DNA of 5,889 bases, taken from Bacteroidales bacterium (GTDB taxonomy: Bacteria; Bacteroidota; Bacteroidia; Bacteroidales; UBA7960). This document shows, piece after piece, positions 1-5,680 of the stretch. The stretch spans positions 1-5,889 of the forward strand of contig PWGY01000040.1 in the NCBI GenBank assembly GCA_003554665.1, written 5' to 3'. The position numbers and the translations under genes are program-made. How positions within the stretch are numbered: the stretch's first letter is position 1; each line of letters opens with the position of its first letter. The notes beneath the pieces were generated by a model, which saw only the letters and a list, made by a program, of their open reading frames with translations, did not search any database and was not told the DNA's origin.

Positions 1-1027
1 AGGCAACCACCGGTTTTTTGCCGGGTTGTTTGTTTAGCTCACCAAGGGCATCGATCAATACATCAGTGCCCTTGTTGTGAAACTCATATCGTCCGCTGTG
101 TAAAAGGAGGAAAGAATCTTCAGGAAGATCCGTATTCAGCAGACCCTTTGCCACAGACAGCAAGCGCTGCCTGCTTTTAACCCTGATACCGGCATTTTCT
201 TTCCCTGTATCAAGGAGTTGTTTGTCAAATCCATTGGGTGTGATCAGGTCCGGCTCTCTTCCCAGAAATTTTTTACATTCACCGGCAATTGCATCACTGA
301 CTGTGGTGAAAATGTCTGCATGACGGGCTGCCATCTTCTCCAGGCTGCATTTTGAAGCAACCCCCATTTTTGCAGCTTTGGCTTCAGGATCAATTTCATT
401 TTCCAGGCTGTAAAGATCATGCCCGCTGCCGGCAATCGATCGCCCCAGAACCGTGGCATGAGTGGTGAAAACGGCAGATGCCTGCGGCACCCTGTCCTTC
501 AGGTACAATATTCCTGTGCCGGTTAGCCATTCATGAAAGTGTGCAATGAAATGATCGCCGGCAGTCATGTAGTAGTGATAAAAGCTTTCAATCACCTGGC
601 CGGCTGCATAACCAAACAATGCCGGTTCGGTATAATCCCATTGGCCACTCAGGGAATTAAGTTCAAATTTATCCCAGTAATCCTTGAAGATTTCATTTTT
701 TTGACCGAAAAGCGGGGTAAAGTCCACCAGAATTGCCACCGGATTGCCCGGCACCTGCCAGCGACCAACCCTGAAGTGCAGGCCCTGACTGGCAGCATGC
801 TCCCTCCATGACCGGAAAAGGTATTGATCTTCAACAAACTCGGGGTTTCGATGGGTTTCTTTCCAGACATCAGGCCCGATGACGATATACTGATCATACA
901 AGTTTTCTGCAAGCATCCGGGCTTTGGAACTGATCATGGTATGAATGCCGCCGGTTTTGTTGCATACTTCCCATGCGGTTTCAAAAATATAGTCGGGTTG
1001 TTTAATCTTTTTTTTGCTCATAGTCAT
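1..1027 (-). CDS. Glycogen synthase, glycosyltransferase family 3 (partial, C-terminal part outside window)
   Basis: This is the N-terminal 342 codons of a GT3 glycogen synthase, a cytoplasmic retaining transferase that elongates alpha-1,4-glucan from a sugar nucleotide. I translated it by hand because it has no stop inside the window. The motifs match the animal/yeast enzyme closely: FETAWEV-NK-GG near residues 15-27, GRW at 88-90, HFHEWLTG at 163-170, FTTHATVLGR at 187-196, FTTVSDAIAGE at 240-250, PNG at 264-266 and SGRYEFHNKG at 311-320. The first Rossmann half of the GT-B fold and the start of the second are present; the catalytic and nucleotide-binding C-terminal part lies beyond base 1. 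Two in-frame ATGs compete (1027 and 1021); an in-frame TGA lies upstream with no other ATG between, so the start is one of these. It is not the usual bacterial GT5 GlgA. Donor preference (UDP- or ADP-glucose) cannot be read from this part. Confidence 0.93.
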   Translation of the reverse strand, partial: MTMSKKKIKQPDYIFETAWEVCNKTGGIHTMISSKARMLAENLYDQYIVIGPDVWKETHRNPEFVEDQYLFRSWREHAASQGLHFRVGRWQVPGNPVAILVDFTPLFGQKNEIFKDYWDKFELNSLSGQWDYTEPALFGYAAGQVIESFYHYYMTAGDHFIAHFHEWLTGTGILYLKDRVPQASAVFTTHATVLGRSIAGSGHDLYSLENEIDPEAKAAKMGVASKCSLEKMAARHADIFTTVSDAIAGECKKFLGREPDLITPNGFDKQLLDTGKENAGIRVKSRQRLLSVAKGLLNTDLPEDSFLLLHSGRYEFHNKGTDVLIDALGELNKQPGKKPVVA

Positions 1028-1137
1028 TGAGTTATGGGTTTCAACTTTGTGAAAAAGGAACGTGAAATTACTAAAAATTATTCAGAACAGAACTGATAAA
1101 AATCCGAAGAAAGCACGCAAACGTATGCGAAAACAAC
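1028..1137 (-). promoter_or_regulatory. Gap upstream of the glycogen synthase gene with a weak TAnnTTTG box and a near-palindrome
   Basis: This 110-base AT-rich gap separates the phospholipase-like gene from the glycogen synthase. On the minus strand, TACGTTTG at 1125-1118 fits the Bacteroidota -7 consensus TAnnTTTG, but I see no TTG-type -33 box at the usual spacing. The box sits inside an imperfect 14-base palindrome, CGCA-A-ACGT-A-TGCG (1116-1129), with one mismatched pair on either side of ACGT. It could be an operator or chance. No U-tracted terminator hairpin was seen after the upstream gene. Confidence 0.3.
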
Positions 1138-2172
1138 TCAGTGAACCGGTCTTTCAACAGATTCCTTTTCATTTCCCCAGACAGACTCCTGGTTATTGAT
1201 CATCTGCAGTAAACGCTGGCTGATTGACTGCCTGCTTAGGTCGTCCAGCCTGGGCTGCCCTGCATCAACCCATGCGGTAAACCAAAAATCCCCGATTGTT
1301 TTAACCGCTTTCTGCATTTGTTGTTCAACCATGCCTTCCAGCCCCCGGTGAAATGCAGCAGAAAATGTACGGGAAAAATGCTGCCCCGTTGCCTGACCAC
1401 GCATTTCAACCACATATATCTGGTCTGCGGGGATCACCGAGTGCAAACTGTCATACACCTGGTAAATTTTCGCTACGTGATGATGACTTTGTTCTATCAG
1501 CTCCCAGGCCTTTTCCAGGGGGTCCGGAATATACTCCGCCCTGCCGGTCAGGTAATCATATTCATGGGCATATAGTTCAGGCAAACGGCTTTCCCATAAA
1601 GCATGGATTCCGCGTTCTGCTTCAGTCCGGCCGTTATAGTGCAGGGTAGTATGAAGGGGTGTGCAGGCATCTGCGACATAATGGCCAAGATGGGCAGAAT
1701 TGATTAGTATCTGGTCCAGATCCCGTTTTTGAAATGCCAAAGTAAGACGTTGTGCCATTTCATCAATATGCCAGGGAAGAACACCGTATTCCATGAGGGT
1801 ATCCCGGGAATATTTTGCCCTTGCCTCACTCCAGTCGCGGGGCATAGACTGAAAGGGTTGCTCACCGAAATGGTCTATGTCAATATAATGCCTGGGTGCC
1901 TCTCCTTCCACCACATGGGCCCGTCTGTCCGGGTCAATGGAGCGTTCAGCCAGGAATTCAATGTGTGATTTATAGAGGCCAATCATCTCCGGAGGTAAGG
2001 TGTAAACAGCCATTCGGTTAATAATCCGGTGAGCATGAAAGCCAAAACTTTTTCCTTCAAAAGGAAAAACAGCCATCCATATTATCAACATGCACCATGG
2101 ATGTATAACCCTTCCGGTAAATACCTCTCTTCCTGGCCTTGTCATGCGTACGGGTATCATGCGTACGGGCAT
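1138..2172 (-). CDS. Secreted zinc-dependent phospholipase C / S1-P1 nuclease-like protein
   Basis: This 344-residue protein belongs to the fold shared by bacterial zinc phospholipase C and S1/P1 nuclease, which cleave phosphodiester bonds with three zinc ions. It should act outside the cytoplasm: a basic N-terminus is followed by a hydrophobic stretch (about residues 26-37) and a plausible signal peptidase site, GKS before Phe43. The ligand set falls in order with P1-like spacing: Phe43 as new N-terminus, His48 (+5), Asp80 or Asp82, His95 (in HYID), His164, Asp168, His174 (HxxxDxxxxxH), then His190 and Glu194 (HxxxE). The final Glu is phospholipase C-like; P1 has Asp there. Phe43 is unusual because the family normally starts with Trp. 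The ATG at 2172 is preceded by an A/T-rich sequence and a promoter-like box; the ATG at 2145 is a credible alternative that skips a duplicated five-residue segment. Whether the substrate is phospholipid or nucleic acid is not decidable from sequence. Confidence 0.82.
   Translation of the reverse strand: MPVRMIPVRMTRPGREVFTGRVIHPWCMLIIWMAVFPFEGKSFGFHAHRIINRMAVYTLPPEMIGLYKSHIEFLAERSIDPDRRAHVVEGEAPRHYIDIDHFGEQPFQSMPRDWSEARAKYSRDTLMEYGVLPWHIDEMAQRLTLAFQKRDLDQILINSAHLGHYVADACTPLHTTLHYNGRTEAERGIHALWESRLPELYAHEYDYLTGRAEYIPDPLEKAWELIEQSHHHVAKIYQVYDSLHSVIPADQIYVVEMRGQATGQHFSRTFSAAFHRGLEGMVEQQMQKAVKTIGDFWFTAWVDAGQPRLDDLSRQSISQRLLQMINNQESVWGNEKESVERPVH
2142..2171. repeat. Tandem duplication of a 15-bp unit at the 5' end of the phospholipase-like gene
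   Basis: Units 2142-2156 and 2157-2171 (tcatgcgtacgggta and tcatgcgtacgggca) differ at one base. On the minus strand they encode MPVRM followed by IPVRM, and each copy contributes ATG codons. The length is a multiple of three, so the frame is kept whatever the copy number. Confidence 0.9.
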
Positions 2173-2311
2173 TATTGCGGTTTATTACACAACAAATATA
2201 TGCACGATGCAGATTAAACGCCAGGGATATCCTGTCACAGGTTATTATCGGGGGCCGGACGGTCCAGGTGGTTCTTTACCTGTTTCTCTGGTTAATTCCC
2301 AGGTTCTTTGG
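2173..2311 (-). other. Intergenic gap between comB and the phospholipase-like gene
   Basis: The 139 bases hold the promoter-like box at 2193-2200 and a short inverted repeat, CCTGT-c-ACAGG, at 2231-2241, about 30 bases upstream of that box, where a regulator could bind. No run of T follows any hairpin on the minus strand, so I see no intrinsic terminator for the comB gene. No further coding region is convincing here. Confidence 0.4.
2193..2200 (-). promoter_or_regulatory. Candidate -7 promoter box (TATATTTG) for the phospholipase-like gene
   Basis: Read on the minus strand, TATATTTG matches the Bacteroidota -7 consensus TAnnTTTG exactly. Transcription would begin some 5-8 bases downstream, leaving a very short leader before the ATG at 2172 or about 40 bases before the ATG at 2145. 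No clean TTG -33 box is visible 19-21 bases upstream, so the call rests on the -7 box and its position. Confidence 0.45.
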
Positions 2312-3058
2312 CTAAGCGTTTTCAACCACAAGACGTCCGGACTGAAAGCGGGGGACTTTTTGGGTAACATCCCGGCGAAGACAGTAAGGGATCACCTCAT
2401 CCAGACCCATTTTCTTCAGGCGGTGTCTGTGAGCGGCTTTCTCAATGAAGCGAACCGGGTCAGGTTCGGCAAGTTTCCATAGTTCATGGCTTGCAATGGC
2501 TGAATCGCATACGGAATAATAACTGCCCTTACCGAGGGCAATAATTTCACCGGCTGCAGCTCCTGCAAACAATGCATCCTCCATGCTGAACCTGTCTTTC
2601 CAGCCAGCACAGAGAATCAAAATGTCTTTTTGGTGGTTCACCGCATACCGGCATGCCGCCGACAGGTTGGAAAACGCCCCGATCAGTATTTCATTTTCTT
2701 TCTCTGCTGCCATACGGATGGCCCTGGTTCCGTTGGTCGTGTTCATTGAGATAACCTTGCCACGGAGTTCCGGATCCATGAAGTTATAAGGAGAGTTTCC
2801 GAAATCAGCACATTCCAGTGTAATTCCGTTGCGCTCTCCGGCGGTAATATATCCTTCTTTCTTCCAGTATTCGCTTTCACTGACATTTTCTACGGGAATA
2901 ATTGCACTCACCCCATTTTCAAATGCCGCACAAATAGCCGTAGTTGCCCTGAAAACGTCTGTTACGATAACAACAGCGTTCTCTTTTTCAAATAGAGGCC
3001 ATGAAATGGGGGAGAAGCATACCTCAACCTGATGATCTCCCTGGTCAGAATACATCAT
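2312..3058 (-). CDS. comB: 2-phosphosulfolactate phosphatase, ComB family
   Basis: This 248-residue cytoplasmic protein belongs to the ComB family, which removes phosphate from (R)-2-phospho-3-sulfolactate to give 3-sulfolactate with Mg2+. In methanogens this is the second step of coenzyme M synthesis; in bacteria the family is linked to sulfolactate and other C3 sulfonates. Family signatures are intact: DVFRATT at 34-40, GERNG at 74-78, DFGNSP at 85-90, TTNGTRAI at 107-114 and CAGWKDRFSMED at 150-161. The length is typical and there is no signal peptide. Two adjacent ATGs (3058 and 3055) are possible starts. It follows gcvT after 39 bases in the same direction, so co-transcription is likely, but no partner of the pathway (ComA, ComC or a sulfonate transporter) is in the window. 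The actual substrate in this organism is an inference from the family. Confidence 0.88.
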   Translation of the reverse strand: MMYSDQGDHQVEVCFSPISWPLFEKENAVVIVTDVFRATTAICAAFENGVSAIIPVENVSESEYWKKEGYITAGERNGITLECADFGNSPYNFMDPELRGKVISMNTTNGTRAIRMAAEKENEILIGAFSNLSAACRYAVNHQKDILILCAGWKDRFSMEDALFAGAAAGEIIALGKGSYYSVCDSAIASHELWKLAEPDPVRFIEKAAHRHRLKKMGLDEVIPYCLRRDVTQKVPRFQSGRLVVENA

Positions 3059-3097
3059 ATCTTGAATTGGATAAATTGATTCAGTAAGTGGCCCTGA

Positions 3098-4186
3098 TCA
3101 GGGTTTTTTATAGAATGGAATCTTCACCACCTGTGCTTTATAAGCTTTCCCCCGGATCTGGATATAGATGATGGTTCCGGCCTTGGTATGTGGCTTGTTC
3201 ACATACCCCATACCGATGGGTTTATTAAGGGTGGGCGACATCGTACCCGATGTAACCTTCCCGATGGGTTGTCCGTCTTCATCAACAATCTGGTAACCTT
3301 TCCTGGAAATTCCTTTTTCCAACAACTCAAATCCGACCAGCCGGCGGCTTACACCTTCTTCTTTCTGCTTCTGGAGGTTGTCGCGGTTTACAAAATCCTT
3401 CGTGAATTTGGTCACCCATCCAAGCCCTGCTTCAATGGGGGAGGTGGTATCGTCAATATCATTACCATAAAGGCATAACCCGGCTTCAAGCCTTAAAGTA
3501 TCCCTGGCTGCCAGTCCGATGGGTTTGATTCCATACTCTTTCCCTGCCTCCAGCACAGCCTCATATACTTTCAGGGCATCTTCGTTTCGGACATAAACTT
3601 CACACCCGTCAGAGCCCGTATAACCGGTTATGGAAAAAATTACATTATCGGCCCCGGCAAATGAAATTTCCCTGAATGTAAAAAACGGCATTTCTTCCAC
3701 ATTTTCTTTTGTAAGTTTCTGCATGGCTTTGAGGGCAAGCGGACCTTGTACAGCCAGCTGAGAGATTTCATCGGAAGCATTGGTGAGTTTTGCGCCGATG
3801 TTTGCATTTTGTTTGGTCAGCCAGTTAAAGTCCTTTTCAATATTTGAAGCATTGACCACAAGCAGGTATTTCTCTTCATTGAAGCGGTATATGAGGAAGT
3901 CATCAACAATCCCTCCCTTGTCATTTGGGAAACAGGTATATTGAACTTTTCCGTCATGTAAAACAGATGCATCATTGGAACTGACCCACTGAATAAGATC
4001 CAGGGCCTTGGGGCCTTCTACCCAGATTTCACCCATATGGGATACATCAAATACCCCCAGGGCATTCCGGACAGTTTCATGTTCAGCTGTCACACCTTCA
4101 AACTGGACAGGTAAATAGAAACCGGCAAAAGGCACCATTTTGCCTCCCATTTGTTCATGTTTATCTTTTAAAACAGTGGTTTTCAT
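3098..4186 (-). CDS. gcvT: Aminomethyltransferase, glycine cleavage system T-protein
   Basis: The 362-residue GcvT transfers the methylene group from the aminomethyl-lipoyl arm of H-protein to tetrahydrofolate, releasing ammonia and 5,10-methylene-tetrahydrofolate, in the cytoplasm. It is full length for the family. Diagnostic segments are [19 protein letters not shown] (residues 10-28), [11 protein letters not shown] (43-53), GGIVDD (91-96, with the conserved folate-site Asp), GYTGSDG (188-194), and [21 protein letters not shown] (225-245), close to the human protein. The C-terminal barrel domain (about 280-362) includes [21 protein letters not shown]. Position 192 is Ser where E. coli and human have Glu, possibly a lineage feature. 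The start at 4186 is the only ATG before the conserved region and has an A/T-rich leader. The other glycine cleavage genes (gcvH, gcvP) are not nearby; comB follows 39 bases downstream. Confidence 0.97.
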   Translation of the reverse strand: MKTTVLKDKHEQMGGKMVPFAGFYLPVQFEGVTAEHETVRNALGVFDVSHMGEIWVEGPKALDLIQWVSSNDASVLHDGKVQYTCFPNDKGGIVDDFLIYRFNEEKYLLVVNASNIEKDFNWLTKQNANIGAKLTNASDEISQLAVQGPLALKAMQKLTKENVEEMPFFTFREISFAGADNVIFSITGYTGSDGCEVYVRNEDALKVYEAVLEAGKEYGIKPIGLAARDTLRLEAGLCLYGNDIDDTTSPIEAGLGWVTKFTKDFVNRDNLQKQKEEGVSRRLVGFELLEKGISRKGYQIVDEDGQPIGKVTSGTMSPTLNKPIGMGYVNKPHTKAGTIIYIQIRGKAYKAQVVKIPFYKKP

Positions 4187-4235
4187 GTATAGGAATTTTT
4201 AACTATTTATTAGGATTGAATAATAAGCAATTTCG

Positions 4236-4243
4236 CAAAAATA
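4236..4243 (-). promoter_or_regulatory. Candidate -7 promoter box (TATTTTTG) for gcvT
   Basis: On the minus strand TATTTTTG fits the Bacteroidota TAnnTTTG -7 consensus. It lies 49 bases upstream of the gcvT ATG and downstream of the terminator of the preceding lipoprotein gene, the expected place for a promoter serving gcvT and probably comB. I cannot see a convincing -33 element. The leader shows no obvious glycine-riboswitch-like structure and is short for one. Confidence 0.4.
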
Positions 4244-4268
4244 AGAAAATAGGGAGAATATTTCCTGT

Positions 4269-4300
4269 AAAAAAGGGAGCAGCCTTTGCCGCTCCCTTTT
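4269..4300 (-). terminator. Intrinsic terminator after the lipoprotein gene
   Basis: The arms GGGAGC (4275-4280) and GCTCCC (4291-4296) pair around a 10-base loop, and the stem can extend through flanking A/T to AAAAGGGAGC/GCTCCCTTTT. Read on the minus strand the hairpin is followed by six T (4274-4269). It begins about 34 bases after the lipoprotein stop codon, so it should end the receptor-lipoprotein transcript. Confidence 0.85.
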
Positions 4301-4333
4301 GCTTGTTGTTAAGATTTAGACACTCCAAAGAGA

Positions 4334-5653
4334 TCACTCTCTTTCTCTTGGGCCTTCGATCAACTCAAACTGTGGTGGCTCCCCGGCTTCTGTGCAGCGG
4401 TACTCAGCCTCCAGGTAAGAACGGGAGAAGTTGTCATTGTAAGTCTCAAAACCAACGATGTAGTGTACATCAATGCCTCCCGATTGAGGAGTGGCATTGG
4501 GGTAACGGTTTTGCAGTACCTTGATCAGACCTTCTTCCACAATCCTCCTGAACATTTCATCCACAGTGGCATCCGATCCTTCATTATCATAGATCTCTCC
4601 GAGTTCAGGGTCAATATAATTTCCGTCATCATCCTTTTCCACACGTCTGGCAACCAGACGCATATCAAAGTTTTCATAAAAAGCACTGGCCCCGTAATAA
4701 TAACCGAAATCATCGAACTGTGCATGTGGAATGTGGTCAATTTCTGCCAGATGCATGTAGTCGCTCCGGGACATGATAAACCGGGTGGTGGGATCAAATG
4801 CCCAGCCGATTTCACCGTACACATATTGTTCCGAAACAACCTCAATGTAGGTGGTTCTGTGCCATTTCTGGCCGTCAAAGATATAGTGAGCTATTTCCGG
4901 GCTGGCACTTCCTTCTGAAAAAACCGTATATTTAACCACCTTCTCTGTTCCATCAATTGCATAAGGATGGTTGTTTTTTAACCAAACCGGCACATGCTTA
5001 TCTGCAGGAACATCATCCGAAAAATTATTAAACCGGGCAATGGAACCCCCGAAATGGTCATAGTCCTCACCGGTGAATTCGTAGCCGACAAAGGGGATAT
5101 CTTCACGTCTTTCCTCCAGATTCCAATCCCTGCCGTCAAACTCATAGGTGTCAATATTTAGCTGAGTATCACCATCTCTATAGTTGTATATCAGCTTTTC
5201 TGTTTCTCCTTCAGGAGCATCAGGGTATTTTCTGATAAGAAAAAAAGGAAGGTTGTTTTCAGGCGGATTGCCGGGAGTAAACGCATCGCTGGTTCCAAGT
5301 TGCTGGTAATCCTCTTCGGTCAGTTCATACCCGAAGCCTGCATGGTACCATTCCGGATCTTCGATAAGTTGGTTATAGGTTACCATGGCACTGCTGCCCA
5401 GGTTAAGGGCAATGAAATTGCCGGCAAGGATTCCCGGCACATGATCTGATGCGGACTCAGCTTCGGTAAATGCGTGGTAGTCGGCCACCTCGCCACCCAC
5501 GCTATTATAGTCTGACGCAGCAATGGTATATTCAATGGCTTTGCTGTATGGCCGCTGCCTTTCATCCAGGTCATCGTACAAATCCTGGTTCGGTTCGCAC
5601 CCAAAGGTGAACAGCATTCCGGCCATTATGCTGAATAAAGCTAAATTTCTCAT
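4334..5653 (-). CDS. Repeat-containing surface or periplasmic lipoprotein of unknown function
   Basis: I do not recognise a named family. From the ATG at 5653 the protein has 439 residues. A lipoprotein-type signal peptide (MRNLALFSIMAGMLFTFGC) ends at Cys19; the lipobox is loose (Thr at -3) and the acidic residues after Cys resemble Bacteroidota export signals. Three degenerate repeats follow, roughly at 41-101, 109-178 and 190-264. Each opens with a [YE]xxTxxDYxxxG motif (DY at 48, 115 and 197), continues with a hydrophobic 'PxxL' stretch and a 'KYPxAxxGxxxxVxY' segment, and copies two and three close with FDGxxW (172-177, 259-264). A weaker fourth copy may be split between about 293 and 425 (SDYMHLAE; RYPNA). 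The ATG at 5680 directly abuts the receptor stop, but 5653 has the typical AAATAAAT upstream sequence and a more compact signal peptide. It is probably co-transcribed with the receptor, suggesting a cell-envelope role in binding or uptake; the ligand is unknown. Confidence 0.75.
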   Translation of the reverse strand: MRNLALFSIMAGMLFTFGCEPNQDLYDDLDERQRPYSKAIEYTIAASDYNSVGGEVADYHAFTEAESASDHVPGILAGNFIALNLGSSAMVTYNQLIEDPEWYHAGFGYELTEEDYQQLGTSDAFTPGNPPENNLPFFLIRKYPDAPEGETEKLIYNYRDGDTQLNIDTYEFDGRDWNLEERREDIPFVGYEFTGEDYDHFGGSIARFNNFSDDVPADKHVPVWLKNNHPYAIDGTEKVVKYTVFSEGSASPEIAHYIFDGQKWHRTTYIEVVSEQYVYGEIGWAFDPTTRFIMSRSDYMHLAEIDHIPHAQFDDFGYYYGASAFYENFDMRLVARRVEKDDDGNYIDPELGEIYDNEGSDATVDEMFRRIVEEGLIKVLQNRYPNATPQSGGIDVHYIVGFETYNDNFSRSYLEAEYRCTEAGEPPQFELIEGPRERE

Positions 5654-5680
5654 ATTTATTTGATTTGTCATGTTAATCAT

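Noticed and set aside
649..912. Short minus-strand open frame inside the glycogen synthase
   Set aside because: The GT3 reading frame runs unbroken through this stretch with conserved motifs on both sides, so this is a shadow frame and not evidence of a broken gene.
2090..2482. A 130-codon plus-strand open frame across the comB/phospholipase gap
   Set aside because: It overlaps the ends of two well-supported minus-strand genes and its translation is low in recognisable structure, so it is treated as a chance frame.
4187..4263. Possible glycine riboswitch upstream of gcvT
   Set aside because: The gap after the terminator is under 80 bases, AT-rich, and shows no GC-rich stacked helices of the kind a tandem glycine aptamer needs.
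4525..4878. A 117-codon minus-strand open frame in a second frame within the lipoprotein gene
   Set aside because: The main frame is continuous from signal peptide to stop and holds the internal repeats; this frame shows no signals of its own and does not indicate a frameshift.
4463..4918. A 151-codon plus-strand open frame opposite the lipoprotein gene
   Set aside because: It lies wholly within a coding region with a clear signal peptide and repeats, its translation shows no family motif, and no promoter or start context supports it.
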